Source of the DNA: Bradyrhizobium sp. CB82
GTDB taxonomy: Bacteria; Pseudomonadota; Alphaproteobacteria; Rhizobiales; Xanthobacteraceae
Reading direction: 5' to 3'
Assembly: GCF_029714405.1 (NCBI RefSeq)
Contig: NZ_CP121650.1
Span: forward strand, 6,949,001-7,013,000
DNA: 64,000 nt
Part shown: positions 26,093-35,500 of the stretch, piece after piece
Layout: the number at the start of each line of letters is the position of its first letter
How positions within the stretch are numbered: the stretch's first letter is position 1
The notes under the pieces: generated by a model
Told to the model about the DNA's origin: nothing
The model's database searches: none
What the model saw: only the letters and a program-made list of their open reading frames with translations
Program-made: the position numbers and the translations under genes

Positions 26093-27394
26093 ATGATCCA
26101 GACCCGATTTGCGATCGCGGCCGTCACGTTGCTCGCACTTTCCCCTACCGCTTCCGCCCAACTGCTCCCGCCACCCGCAAAGCCTGTTGCGCCGAAGCCC
26201 GCTGCGCCCTCGGCGCGCGCGGCCTCGTGCCACAATGGCGCGAGCTTCGACCGCTTCCTCGCCGACGTGAAGCAACAAGCGATCGCCGCGGGCGTGTCGC
26301 AGCGCACGATCAGCGAGGCCTCGCCCTACCTCGTCTACGACCAGGGCATCGTCAACCGCGACCGCGGCCAGCGCGTGTTCGGCCAGCTTTTCACCGAGTT
26401 CGCCGGCCGGATGGCCGCGACCTATCGCATGCAGAATGGCCAGCAGCACATCAAGACCTATGCGGCGGCGTTCGCGCGCGCCGAGAAGGAATACGGCGTG
26501 CCGCCCGCGGTGATCGCCGCATTCTGGGGACTGGAAAGCGATTTCGGCGCCAACATGGGCAATCTGCCGACGCTGAAATCGCTGGTTTCGCTCGCCTATG
26601 ATTGCCGCCGCTCGGAGATGTTCGTGGGCGAGACCGTTGCAGCGCTCAAGGTGATCGACCGCGGCGATCTCACGCCCTCCGAGATGATCGGCTCCTGGGC
26701 CGGCGAGCTCGGGCAGACGCAGTTCTTGCCGACGCACTACGTCAACTACGCCGTCGACTATGACGGCGACGGCCGGCGCGATCTCTTGCGCAGCGGACCC
26801 GACGTGATCGGCTCGACCGCGAACTATATCGCCAACGGGTTGAAGTGGCGGCGCGGCGAGCCGTGGCTGGAAGAGATCAAGGTGCCCGCGAACCTGCCTT
26901 GGGAGCAGACCGATCTCTCGGTGCAGCAGCCGCGCTCGAAATGGGCGCAGCTGGGTGTGACCTATCCCGACGGCCGGCTGCTGCCGAACGACAATCTCGC
27001 CGCCTCCGTACTGCTGCCGATGGGGCGGACGGGACCCGCTTTCATGGCCTATCCGAATTTCGCGGCCTACACCGAGTGGAATAATTCGCTGATCTATTCC
27101 ACCACCGCCGGTTATCTCGCCTCGCGCATTGCCGGCGCGGCACCCATGCGCAAGCCGGCGCAGCCGGTGGCGCAACTGCCGTTCAACGAGCTGAAGGAAT
27201 TGCAGCAGCTCCTGGTGCGTGCCGGCTTCAACGTCGGCAAGGTCGACGGCGTGCTGGGCCAGCAGAGCCGCAGTGCCGTGAAGGCGATGCAGATCAAGTA
27301 CGGCCTGCCCGCGGATTCCTGGCCGACGGCCGAGCTGCTCGCGCGCATGCGCGGCGGCACCGCGCAGGCCCAGCCGGCAGGCGTGGTGCGATAG
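26093..27394 (+). CDS. Lytic murein transglycosylase, MltB family, with peptidoglycan-binding domain
   Basis: 433 residues. A signal peptide (about 1-21, ending ASAQ) is followed by a Pro/Ala-rich linker. The MltB-type catalytic domain has AFWGLESDFGANMG (catalytic Glu), SWAGELGQTQFLPTHY and a Y-D-G-D-G-R-R-D-L calcium-loop-like segment. The C-terminal PG_binding_1 domain is at about 360-425 (LQQLLVRAGFNVGKVDGVLG). It cleaves the MurNAc-GlcNAc bond to a 1,6-anhydro product in the periplasm. No lipobox, so probably soluble. Confidence 0.9.
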   Translation: MIQTRFAIAAVTLLALSPTASAQLLPPPAKPVAPKPAAPSARAASCHNGASFDRFLADVKQQAIAAGVSQRTISEASPYLVYDQGIVNRDRGQRVFGQLFTEFAGRMAATYRMQNGQQHIKTYAAAFARAEKEYGVPPAVIAAFWGLESDFGANMGNLPTLKSLVSLAYDCRRSEMFVGETVAALKVIDRGDLTPSEMIGSWAGELGQTQFLPTHYVNYAVDYDGDGRRDLLRSGPDVIGSTANYIANGLKWRRGEPWLEEIKVPANLPWEQTDLSVQQPRSKWAQLGVTYPDGRLLPNDNLAASVLLPMGRTGPAFMAYPNFAAYTEWNNSLIYSTTAGYLASRIAGAAPMRKPAQPVAQLPFNELKELQQLLVRAGFNVGKVDGVLGQQSRSAVKAMQIKYGLPADSWPTAELLARMRGGTAQAQPAGVVR

Positions 27395-27407
27395 ACACCT
27401 CCTCGCT

Positions 27408-27495
27408 GTCATGACCCGCGAAAGCGGGCATCCAGTATTTCAGAGACGTCGAGGCCTACGCACTGGATCGGCCGGTCAAGCTGGGCGATGACGGG
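27408..27495. repeat. Dispersed palindromic repeat (CCCGCGAAAGCGGG type)
   Basis: Begins GTCATGACCCGCGAAAGCGG and ends GGGCGATGAC, an inverted pair around CCCGCGAAAGCGGG. The same type recurs at 38264-38367. Confidence 0.65.
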
Positions 27496-27646
27496 CGGAG
27501 AGAGCGGTGCGAATGATATCGTCGCAAGTTGGTGTGGTGGAATTTTTGCGCTGCCGTGGCCCGATCGCCGATTGTATTTTTCTGGGATGCTCCCATGTCT
27601 TGGGATCAGGGTACCTCCTGACATCCCAAAGAGAAGAGAGCATCAC

Positions 27647-28150
27647 ATGTCCTTTTACGACGCCGTCGTCCCTGCCTATTTGCAGATGCTGAACAGTCTC
27701 ACCGGCCTGCTCACCAAGGCGGAAACCCATTGCGCGGCCAGGAAGATCGAACCCGGCGTGTTGATCGGATCTCGGCTTTTCCCGGACATGCTGCCGTTCG
27801 GCAAGCAGATCCAGCTCGTCAGCGACTTCGCGGCCAAGGGCTGCGCGCGGCTCACGCACACGGAGGTGCCGTCGATGCCGGACACCGAAACGACGTTCGC
27901 GGAATTGAAACAGCGGCTGGCGAAGACGATCGACTTCGTGAAATCGTTCAAGCCAGAGCAGTTCGACGGCGCCGACGCCAAGGACGTCACATTCCCGGCC
28001 GGCCCCGACCGATCCGTTACATTGAAGGGGCAGCAATTCTTCAGCTCGGTCTCCCTGCCGAACTTCTATTTCCATGCCGCGATCGCGCACGGGATCCTGC
28101 GTCACAACGGTGTCGAGATCGGCAAACGCGACTTCCTCGGCATGACCTGA
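27647..28150 (+). CDS. DUF1993 family protein
   Basis: 167 residues from the ATG at 27647, preceded by AAGAGAGCATCAC; the open frame upstream is non-coding in character. The start SFYDAVVPAYLQMLNSLTGLL and the end PNFYFHAAIAHGILRHNGVEIGKRDFLG match DUF1993, a DinB-like four-helix family of unknown function found in bacteria and fungi. Conserved His in FYFHAAIAH could bind metal as in DinB proteins. Stands alone between repeats. Confidence 0.85.
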   Translation: MSFYDAVVPAYLQMLNSLTGLLTKAETHCAARKIEPGVLIGSRLFPDMLPFGKQIQLVSDFAAKGCARLTHTEVPSMPDTETTFAELKQRLAKTIDFVKSFKPEQFDGADAKDVTFPAGPDRSVTLKGQQFFSSVSLPNFYFHAAIAHGILRHNGVEIGKRDFLGMT

Positions 28151-28349
28151 AATTTGTGATCCATATTTTCCGTGGCACGGAGATCAACTCCGCTGCCGCG
28201 GACGAAACTGCAGAAGAACCATCCTCTTTCGGCATCCTCACTGCCGCCTCGGCGTAGCTCGCCTGCAGTTTGCGTATGGCTTCGCCCTTGCACGGCGTGT
28301 GGCGATGCACAAGTCTGCTTGACCTGCCACTGCCTGAGAGCATACGCCC

Positions 28350-29453
28350 ATGAGCCGTCCCACCAAATTGTTCGAGTCCCTTAAGCTTGGCCCGATCACG
28401 CTGGCCAACCGCTTCGTGATGGCGCCCCTGACGCGCAATCGCGCTGCGCCCGGGACCTTCGTGCCGAGCCCGCTTGCGGCCGACTATTACGGGCAGCGCG
28501 CCTCAGCCGGACTCCTGGTCACCGAAGCGAGCCAGATCTCCCAGCAGGGCCAGGGCTATCAGGACACGCCCGGCATCTACTCGAAAGAACAAGTCGCCGG
28601 CTGGCGCAAGGTCACTGATCGCGTGCATGAGCGCGGCGGGCGCATCTTCATCCAGCTCTGGCATGTCGGGCGCATCTCGCACACAGCGCTGCAGGCGAGT
28701 GGCGGCGCGCCGGTCGCCCCCTCCGCGATCCGCGCCAAGGGCAAAACCTTCGTCAACGGTACCTTCGCCGACGTCTCCGAGCCGCGCGCGCTCGAGCTCG
28801 CCGAGATTCCGGCGATCATCGACGATTTCAAGCGCGCCACGAAGAATGCGCTGGAAGCCGGTTTCGACGGCGTCGAGATCCACGGCGCCAACGGCTATCT
28901 GCTCGACCAGTTTGCAAAAGACGGCGCCAACAAGCGCACCGACGCATACGGCGGCTCGATCGAGAACCGTGCCAGGTTGATGCTGGAGGTGTCGAGGGCC
29001 GTCGCCGTCGAGGCGGGCGCGGAGCGCACCGGCATCCGCATCTCGCCGGTGACGCCGGCGAACGATATTTCCGACAGCAATCCGCAAGCCCTGTTCGACC
29101 ACATCGTCGACGGTCTCAATGCGCTCAAGCTCGTGTATCTCCATGTCGTGGAGGGCGCGACCGGCGGCCCGCGCGATTTCGCGCCGTTCGACTATGCGGA
29201 TCTGCGCAAGCGCTTCTCCGGCGCCTACATCGCCAACAATGGCTACGATTTCGAGCTGGCGACCAAGGTGCTCGATGCCGGCGCTGCCGACCTCATCGCG
29301 TTCGGCAAGCCGTTCATCTCCAACCCCGACCTGGTCGAGCGGTTGAAGAAAGGCGCGCCGCTCAATGAGTGGGACAAGAACACGTTCTACGGCGGCGGCG
29401 CCAAGGGCTATACGGACTATCCCACGCTGGAGGCCGCGGACGCGGCGGAGTAG
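28350..29453 (+). CDS. Old Yellow Enzyme family FMN ene-reductase (NemA-like)
   Basis: 367 residues. A TIM barrel with the OYE signatures MAPLTRNRA (FMN/active-site loop), QLWHVGRISH, EIHGANGYLLDQFAKDG (the H-x-x-N pair that binds the substrate carbonyl or nitro group), DAYGGSIENRARL and FGKPFISNPDL at the phosphate site. It reduces activated C=C bonds or nitro compounds with NADPH. CTGAGAGCATACGCCC precedes the ATG. No neighbouring regulator or detox partner suggests the natural substrate. Confidence 0.92.
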   Translation: MSRPTKLFESLKLGPITLANRFVMAPLTRNRAAPGTFVPSPLAADYYGQRASAGLLVTEASQISQQGQGYQDTPGIYSKEQVAGWRKVTDRVHERGGRIFIQLWHVGRISHTALQASGGAPVAPSAIRAKGKTFVNGTFADVSEPRALELAEIPAIIDDFKRATKNALEAGFDGVEIHGANGYLLDQFAKDGANKRTDAYGGSIENRARLMLEVSRAVAVEAGAERTGIRISPVTPANDISDSNPQALFDHIVDGLNALKLVYLHVVEGATGGPRDFAPFDYADLRKRFSGAYIANNGYDFELATKVLDAGAADLIAFGKPFISNPDLVERLKKGAPLNEWDKNTFYGGGAKGYTDYPTLEAADAAE

Positions 29454-29473
29454 CGCTCGCTCGCGCTCATCCA

Positions 29474-29562
29474 CCGTCATTGCGAGCGAAGCGAAGCAAT
29501 CCAGGAATGCTCCCGCGGTGACAGAGTGGATTGCTTCGTCGCTCCGCTCCTCGCAATGACGG
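29474..29562. repeat. Dispersed palindromic repeat (CATTGCGAGCGAAGC type)
   Basis: CCGTCATTGCGAGCGAAGCG at the left is inverted as GCTCCGCTCCTCGCAATGAC at the right, with an inner GCAATCCA/TGGATTGC pair. The same family occurs at 38398-38522 and 55092-55203. Confidence 0.75.
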
Positions 29563-29611
29563 CGTGGAGACACCATGCACATGAAGGCCCGGAGCAATCC
29601 CGGCCTTGGTC

Positions 29612-30754
29612 TTAGCGAAGCGACGCTTTCAGCTCCGTCACGCGTTCCGCTCCGAGGAACGCCATCGCTGTATCCATCTCGCCGATGACCATCCGCAGCA
29701 CGGCCTCCGCGCCAGCCTCGCCGCCGGCGGCGAGGCCCCAGAGCGGCAGGCGCCCGAGCAGGACGGCCTCGGCGCCGAGCGCGAGATATTTCAGCACGTC
29801 CGTGCCGCGACGGACGCCGCTGTCGGCGAGCACGGTCAGCCGTCCGTTCACTGCATACGCGATGGCCTGAATGCATTCCGCCGGTGCAGGCAGGCAGTCG
29901 AGATTGCGTCCGCCATGGGCGGAAACCACGATTGCCTCACAGCCGGCCTCGGCCGCGGTCTCCGCGTCCTTGACGGCCAAAACGCCCTTGACGATCAGCT
30001 TGCCCGGCCAGATCTGGCGCAGCCAGCGCACGTCGTCCCATTTGAGGCGATGGTCGAGCCGCACGGCCTCCGCGATGCTCGGCCGGGTGATGGCGGTGCG
30101 GAACACGTCCGGATAGTGTCCGTAGGTCGGCATGCCTTCGCCCACGAGATATTGCGCGAGAACGCTGACGAACCAACGCGGATGCAGCGCGACGTCGATC
30201 GTGCTGCGCAGGCTCGGCACGAACGGAATGCCGAAGCCATTGCGCTTGTTGTACTCGCGGTTCGGCGCAACGGGCGTATCGGCCGTGACGACCACGGTCT
30301 CGCAGTCGCAGGCGCGAGCGCGCTCCAGAAGCCTCGCCGTCAGTGCCCGATCGCGCCAGACATAGAGCTGAAACCACAACGTCGCATCGGGCGCGCCGCG
30401 CCGGATGGTTTCGACTGTCGTCACCGACTGCGTCGAGATACAGACGGGGATTCCGACGCGCGAGGCCGCGCGCGCCAGTTTGGTCTCGCCATCATGCGCG
30501 ACAAGACCGGCGAGCGCGGTCGGCGCCACGACGAGCGGTGCTGCGAGGCGCTGTCCCAGGAGCGTCGTGTCGAACGATCGCCTTTCGTGCCCGGTCAGCA
30601 GCGATGGCGTCAGCGTGATCTCATCGAGCGAGGCGCGCAGGCGCCGCAGCGCGACCTCGTCCTCGGTGCCGCGCTCGATATACTCGAACAGGCCGCGCGG
30701 CAGGAATTTTCGCGCGCGGCCGCGGTAGTCGTCGGCATTCAGCAGCATCCGCAT
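29612..30754 (-). CDS. FMN-dependent alpha-hydroxy-acid oxidase/dehydrogenase (LldD-like)
   Basis: 380 residues, full length. Family marks: LVVAPTALAGLVAHDGE at the FMN edge, VVTADTPVAPNREYNKRNGF, LIVKGVLAVKDAE (flavin Lys), VVSAHGGRNLDCLPAP (catalytic His in S-x-H-G-G-R) and the phosphate loop GVRRGTDVLKYLALGAEAVLLGR. It oxidises L-2-hydroxy acids to 2-oxo acids; lactate, glycolate and mandelate-like substrates are all possible. The start shares one base with the IclR stop (TGATG), so it is the last gene of a coupled operon. The expected Asn in the usual SNHGGR is Ala here, as in several oxidase subgroups. Confidence 0.88.
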   Translation of the reverse strand: MRMLLNADDYRGRARKFLPRGLFEYIERGTEDEVALRRLRASLDEITLTPSLLTGHERRSFDTTLLGQRLAAPLVVAPTALAGLVAHDGETKLARAASRVGIPVCISTQSVTTVETIRRGAPDATLWFQLYVWRDRALTARLLERARACDCETVVVTADTPVAPNREYNKRNGFGIPFVPSLRSTIDVALHPRWFVSVLAQYLVGEGMPTYGHYPDVFRTAITRPSIAEAVRLDHRLKWDDVRWLRQIWPGKLIVKGVLAVKDAETAAEAGCEAIVVSAHGGRNLDCLPAPAECIQAIAYAVNGRLTVLADSGVRRGTDVLKYLALGAEAVLLGRLPLWGLAAGGEAGAEAVLRMVIGEMDTAMAFLGAERVTELKASLR

Positions 30755-31614
30755 CAGGCGGCGTAGCGGTTGAATTTCGACTTCGAGATCGAGGTCGCGG
30801 CGACATGGACATGCTGCACGAGCTCGGCCTCGGCGCGCTCCTTGGTCCAGCGCGTGGTCGGCACCGAGATGTTGATGGCGGCGACCGCGCGGCCATGCTC
30901 GTCGATGATCGGTGCTGCGACGGAGATGTCGCCCATCACGGTCTCGTTCATGATCACGGCATAGCCGCGCTGCGCAGCAACGCGAATGCGCTCCAGTAGC
31001 ACCTTCGGATCGGTCACCGTGAACGGCGTCAGCTTCTCGAGCGGCGTCCGCTCGAGAAGATCGAGCCGCTCCTCCTCCGGAAGCGCCGACAGGATCGCCG
31101 TGCCGGACGCCGTGAAGAAGGTCGGCAACCGGCTGCCGATCACGATGTCGACGTTGATGAGGTGCTGCCCGGGAAAGCGCGCCACGAACACGACCTCGTG
31201 ACCGTCGAGCTCATGCAGGTTGCAGGTCTCGCCGAGATTGCGGCTGATCTCGAGCAGATGCGGCGAGGCCCGGTCGATCAGCTCGTTGGCCTTGAGATAG
31301 CTGTGGGAGAACTGGAGCACCTTCGAGGTCAGCCCGTAATTGCGCGTGCCCTCGATGCGCTTGAGGTAGCCGAGCGCTTCCAGCGTGTAGACCAGGCGCT
31401 GGGTGGCGCTGCGGTCGAGATTGGCCGCACGCGCGATATCGGCAAGCGTCATGAAGCGTTGCGGCCCGTCGAAGGCGTGAAGGACCTGAAAGGCCTTCTC
31501 GGTCGAGCCGACGAACAGCGACGAGCGCGCCAGCTCGGCACTCTTCCCCGCGCCCTTTCCCGTGCTCTTGGCCTTGCGCACCTTCTTCGTGCCACCCTTG
31601 CCGCTGCCCGTCAT
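30754..31614 (-). CDS. IclR-family transcriptional regulator
   Basis: 286 residues. A Lys-rich N-terminal extension (GGTKKVRKAKSTGKGAGKSA) is followed by a winged HTH at about 38-100 (FMTLADIARAANLDRSATQR, YLKRIEGTRNYGL) and a ligand-binding IclR domain (DGHEVVFVARFPG, RGYAVIMNETVMGDISVAAP). It is embedded in the catabolic operon between the DapA-like and LldD-like genes, so it probably senses an intermediate and controls its own operon. AAGGGACGGCAG precedes the ATG. Confidence 0.9.
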   Translation of the reverse strand: MTGSGKGGTKKVRKAKSTGKGAGKSAELARSSLFVGSTEKAFQVLHAFDGPQRFMTLADIARAANLDRSATQRLVYTLEALGYLKRIEGTRNYGLTSKVLQFSHSYLKANELIDRASPHLLEISRNLGETCNLHELDGHEVVFVARFPGQHLINVDIVIGSRLPTFFTASGTAILSALPEEERLDLLERTPLEKLTPFTVTDPKVLLERIRVAAQRGYAVIMNETVMGDISVAAPIIDEHGRAVAAINISVPTTRWTKERAEAELVQHVHVAATSISKSKFNRYAA

Positions 31615-31629
31615 CTGCCGTCCCTTGCC

Positions 31630-32535
31630 TCACGCAATCCCTTCCGAGATCGCCAGTTGCTTGCCGAGCTCGGCCCGGAATGCCGAGACCAGCGCCGGCG
31701 CCGGCTGCACCAGGGGCGCCAGCATCCGCGGCGCGTCGACGCCGACCATGTCCATCACCGCTTTCATCGGCCCCGGATTGGTCTCGGCAAACGCCATGTT
31801 CATGAAGGGGATCAGCCGGCGGTGCAGCTCCAGTGCCTCCGTGGTACGGCCGGCAATTGCCGTCTCGTAGATCTGCCGCCAGGCGCGCGGCAACAGACAG
31901 GCGGTGACGATGATGCCACCCTTGGCGCCGGCCGCGAGATGCAGCGGAAACAGGCTGTCCTCGCCGCTCAGGACCGTGAAGCTGTCGTCGACACCGGCCA
32001 CCACCTGCAGGAAATGATACATGTCGAGATTGCAGGCCTTCATGCCGATGATGTTGGGATGCTTCGAGAGCTCATGCAAAATCCTGGGCTCGATCGCGAT
32101 CCGGGTCCGGTAGGGAATCTCGTAGATCAGGACGGGCACCGGCGAGGCGTCGGCATAGCGCAGGAAATAGTCGCGGACGCCGGTCTGAGTCGGATTGGTA
32201 TAATATGGCGTAAGGACCAGGAGGCCATCCACGCCCTCGGCGGCGAATTCCTTGCCCGCCTGAAGAGCGTCGTGGAAACCGGTGTCGAGCACGCCCGCGA
32301 TCACCGGCCCCCTGCCCGCCATGGCCTTCACCGACAGATCCGCCATCCGGATGCGCTCGGCGCGTGACAGTGCACCATATTCGCCGGTACCCCCGAGCGG
32401 CACCACGCCGTCGATGCCCTGCTTGAGCAGCCAGGCAAACAGCGCCGAGACCGCCTCGGCATCGATCGTATCGTCGGTCTTGACCGGGGTCGGAATGGCG
32501 GGGAGCAGGCCGCGAAGACGATTTGCAGTGAGCAT
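31630..32535 (-). CDS. DapA-family (dihydrodipicolinate synthase-like) lyase/aldolase
   Basis: 301 residues, TIM barrel. VPLGGTGEYGALSRAER is the G-T-G-E loop that binds the keto acid carboxylate. VLIYEIPYRT carries the conserved Tyr. IGMKACNLD carries the Schiff-base Lys. No lysine-biosynthesis neighbours are present; in catabolic operons such proteins cleave or dehydrate 2-keto-3-deoxy sugars or 4-hydroxy-2-oxo acids. It sits 15 bases upstream of the IclR start. Confidence 0.85.
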   Translation of the reverse strand: MLTANRLRGLLPAIPTPVKTDDTIDAEAVSALFAWLLKQGIDGVVPLGGTGEYGALSRAERIRMADLSVKAMAGRGPVIAGVLDTGFHDALQAGKEFAAEGVDGLLVLTPYYTNPTQTGVRDYFLRYADASPVPVLIYEIPYRTRIAIEPRILHELSKHPNIIGMKACNLDMYHFLQVVAGVDDSFTVLSGEDSLFPLHLAAGAKGGIIVTACLLPRAWRQIYETAIAGRTTEALELHRRLIPFMNMAFAETNPGPMKAVMDMVGVDAPRMLAPLVQPAPALVSAFRAELGKQLAISEGIA

Positions 32536-32566
32536 AAGGAGAACCTCTGGTTAGAACGCGGGATGA

Positions 32567-34372
32567 CTACCTTGCGGCAGCGCGCCGACGCAGGCGTTCG
32601 GCGACGAAAATCAGGAGCCCCATGAAGATGAACAGGCAGGTGGAGACGGCGGCGATCACGGGCGAGACCTGAAGCGTCACCTCGTCCCAGAACTGCTTTG
32701 GCAGCGTGGCGTTGAGGCCGCCGGTCGCGAACAGCGCGATGGTGAGTTCATCGAACGAGGTCGCGAAGGCGAACAGGAACGAGGAGAACATGCCCGCGCC
32801 GAGAATGGGAAAGGTGATGTAGCGCAGCGTCGCAAAGGGACGTGCGCCAAGGCTTTGCGCGGCATGGTCGAGCCGCGTGTCGTAGTTGCGCAGCACCGCC
32901 ATCATGGTCATGACGACGTAGGGCACCGCGACGACGGTATGTCCGAGAATGAGGCCAAAGGCGCTGCCAACGAGGCCCATGCTCGCGAACACGTAGAACA
33001 TGCCGACCGCAATGATCATGCGCGGCACGACGATCGGCGACAGGATGAAGGCGAGCCAGGCGGCCTTGCCGGGGATGTTGCTCCTCACCAGCAGGAACGC
33101 CGCCGGCGTTCCGATCAGCATGGCGAGCCCGCCCGTCCCCAGACCAACCAGCAGCGAGCGCAGAAACGCCTGGGTCCATACCGGCGAATGCAGCACGGTC
33201 TCATACCAGTGCAGCGTAAATCCCTGCGGCGGCCAGTTGAGGCCGCCGGTGCCAAACGACAGCGGGATCATCAAAATCGTCGGCGCACTGATGACGATGA
33301 GCATGGTCCAGACGAAGGCCTGCAAGCCGAGGCCCGCCTGGTCCGGATTGCGCTCGCGACGGCGTGACGGCAGCGCGAGAATAATGCGATCGGAGATCAC
33401 ACCGAGCAGCGTCAGTACGGCGTCGCCGATCCTTTGGAGGGGACCTGCGAGGCGCGAGGGCGCCACGTTGCGGGGCTCTGCCGCCCCAGTCATGGTCGAC
33501 AGGCCGAGCAGCCGGTCATAGGCCGCAAAGACGATGAGCACGACGATCAGGAGAAGCACGGAGATTGCGCCGGCAAATCCCCAGTTCAACGTCTGCTGAA
33601 CCTGGTCGATGATCAATTGCGTGATCATGGTCTCGCGGCGTCCGCCAAGCAGCGCCGGCACGATGAAGAAACCGATCGCGGTGACGAACACCATGATGCC
33701 AGCCGCGGCGACGCCGGGCAGCGAGAGCGGAAAATAGATCTTCCAGAACGCCATCCCCGGCCGCGCCCCGAGCGTTGCGGCTGCACGCGGCAGGTTACGG
33801 TCGATGTTCTCCATCACCGAGAGCATGGTCAGCACGGCAAGCGGCAGCAGCGCGTTCACCATGCCGACGAGGACGCTGCCGAAATTATAGAGGAGGCTCG
33901 CCGGGCTCGAGATGATACCGAGCGACAACAGAAGCTTGTTGATGACGCCGTTGCGCCCGAGCAGCACAATCCAGGCGAATGCGCGGACCAGAAAACTGGT
34001 CCAGAACGACAGCAGCACCCAGAACAGCAGTGTTGCCTTCCGTTCCTTGCCGACAGAAATGAGATAGGCGATCGGGTAACCGGTGACGACGCACACCAGC
34101 GTCGTCACCAGCGAGATCTTCAGGGTGATGAGGAGGACATCGACATAGACGGATGAAGCGAAGAGCTGGCGGTACGGCGCAAGCGTGAATCCGCTGTCGT
34201 TGTAGATGCTGAGCAGCAGCAACTGGCCGACCGGATAGATCAGGAAGAGCACCAGCAGCAGGACGAGCGGGCCGCCCATCGCGGCCCAGGTCCAGGCCTG
34301 CGACCGGGCGCGCGAGCGCGTCGCGGTCCGGAGCTGTCCCGGCTCGATCGCAGGCGCTTTGGCCAATGCCAT
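32567..34372 (-). CDS. Fused ABC permease (PotB-PotC type, two permease domains)
   Basis: 601 residues from the ATG at 34372; this start lies 4 bases beyond the ATPase stop. Two BPD_transp_1 domains in one chain. The first spans about 60-295 with an EAA-like loop (RAAATLGARPGMAFWKIYFP). The second spans about 365-595 with another (HAAQSLGARPFATLRYITFP). About 12 helices in total. Polyamine/2-aminoethylphosphonate-type importers use such pairs, usually as two proteins, so this is a natural fusion. Works with the ATPase at 34377-35471 and the binding protein at 35501-36586. Confidence 0.88.
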   Translation of the reverse strand: MALAKAPAIEPGQLRTATRSRARSQAWTWAAMGGPLVLLLVLFLIYPVGQLLLLSIYNDSGFTLAPYRQLFASSVYVDVLLITLKISLVTTLVCVVTGYPIAYLISVGKERKATLLFWVLLSFWTSFLVRAFAWIVLLGRNGVINKLLLSLGIISSPASLLYNFGSVLVGMVNALLPLAVLTMLSVMENIDRNLPRAAATLGARPGMAFWKIYFPLSLPGVAAAGIMVFVTAIGFFIVPALLGGRRETMITQLIIDQVQQTLNWGFAGAISVLLLIVVLIVFAAYDRLLGLSTMTGAAEPRNVAPSRLAGPLQRIGDAVLTLLGVISDRIILALPSRRRERNPDQAGLGLQAFVWTMLIVISAPTILMIPLSFGTGGLNWPPQGFTLHWYETVLHSPVWTQAFLRSLLVGLGTGGLAMLIGTPAAFLLVRSNIPGKAAWLAFILSPIVVPRMIIAVGMFYVFASMGLVGSAFGLILGHTVVAVPYVVMTMMAVLRNYDTRLDHAAQSLGARPFATLRYITFPILGAGMFSSFLFAFATSFDELTIALFATGGLNATLPKQFWDEVTLQVSPVIAAVSTCLFIFMGLLIFVAERLRRRAAAR

Positions 34373-34376
34373 GGCG

Positions 34377-35471
34377 TCAGTGTCCCCTGCCGTCGCGGAT
34401 CGCCACGGCATCCGCGGAATTCCAGCCGAGCGAGACGCGCTGGCCGATCTCGTAAGGCGCCGCGCTCGATCGCGTGGGATAGGCCGCGACGAGTTGCGGC
34501 ATGTCGGCCTTTTCGGGCGCGATGTAAAGCCGCGTCATGCTGCCGCTGATCATCACGTCGACCAGCCTGCCGGTGAGCTTGCCGTTCGCCGCGTCCGCGA
34601 CGTGGAGGTTCTGGGGCCGGACCATGAGCTTGATCGGCTCGCCGGCCGTGAAGCTCGCGCCGTTGCCGACGGCGCGCGAGGCCGCCGTCTGGTCGGCCAG
34701 CACGATATCGAGCCCCTGCGCATCGACCTGCCGGACCGTGGCGCTGAGCAGGTTGGACTCGCCGAGAAAGTCCGCGACGAAGACCGATTGCGGGCGGAAG
34801 TAGAGGTCCTCCGGCGTGCCGAGTTGCTCGATCGCGCCTGCGTTCATCAGGCAGATGCGATCCGACATGGTCATCGCCTCCTCCTGATCGTGGGTCACGT
34901 AGATGATCGTGGTGCGGAGCTCGCGATGGATGCGCTTGATCTCGAGCTGCATCTGGTCGCGCAGCTTCTTGTCGAGCGCGCCGAGCGGCTCATCCATCAG
35001 GATGATCGCGGGCCGGTAGACGATGCAGCGCGCGAGCGCAATGCGCTGCTGCTGACCGCCCGAGAGCTCGCGCGGATAGCGTTTTGCGACATGCGGCAGG
35101 CGAACCGTCTCCAGCGCCTCCGCTGTGCGCCGGCGCGCGTCGGCATCGGCGACCTTCCGCATCTTCAGCGGAAACGCGATGTTGTCCTCCACCGTCATGT
35201 GAGGAAACAGCGCGTAGTTCTGGAACACGACGCCGATGTCCCTGTCATAGGCCGGGCTATGCGTTACATCGGCATCGTCGACCAGGATCTGACCTTCGTC
35301 CGGGTGCGCGAGCCCCGCGATCAGGCTGAGCAGCGTGGTCTTGCCCGACCCCGAAGGGCCGAGCAGCGTGAGGAATTCCCCTTTCGCGACGTCGAGACTG
35401 GTCGATGCCAGCGCGACGAAGTCGCCATAGCGCTTGGTCAGTCCTTTGACGCGCAAGCTCGACGATGTCAT
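34377..35471 (-). CDS. ABC transporter ATPase, polyamine/carboxylate-type importer
   Basis: 364 residues from the ATG at 35471, after GGAGCTGGGC; a TTG 11 codons upstream is weaker. Walker A GPSGSGKTT, Q-loop VVFQNYALFPHMTV, signature LSGGQQQR, Walker B IILMDEPL, D-loop GALD, switch His in VTHDQEEAM. A TOBE domain follows at about 275-350. The PotA group is the closest recognisable relative. All catalytic elements are intact. Second to third gene of the catabolic operon. Confidence 0.9.
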   Translation of the reverse strand: MTSSSLRVKGLTKRYGDFVALASTSLDVAKGEFLTLLGPSGSGKTTLLSLIAGLAHPDEGQILVDDADVTHSPAYDRDIGVVFQNYALFPHMTVEDNIAFPLKMRKVADADARRRTAEALETVRLPHVAKRYPRELSGGQQQRIALARCIVYRPAIILMDEPLGALDKKLRDQMQLEIKRIHRELRTTIIYVTHDQEEAMTMSDRICLMNAGAIEQLGTPEDLYFRPQSVFVADFLGESNLLSATVRQVDAQGLDIVLADQTAASRAVGNGASFTAGEPIKLMVRPQNLHVADAANGKLTGRLVDVMISGSMTRLYIAPEKADMPQLVAAYPTRSSAAPYEIGQRVSLGWNSADAVAIRDGRGH

Positions 35472-35500
35472 GCCCAGCTCCAATTCGCGACGCTTCAGGC

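Noticed and set aside
28151..28349. Minus-strand frame with text resembling a degraded gene (around 28102-28343)
   Set aside because: It overlaps the DUF1993 gene end, has no site or recognisable family, and could be chance.
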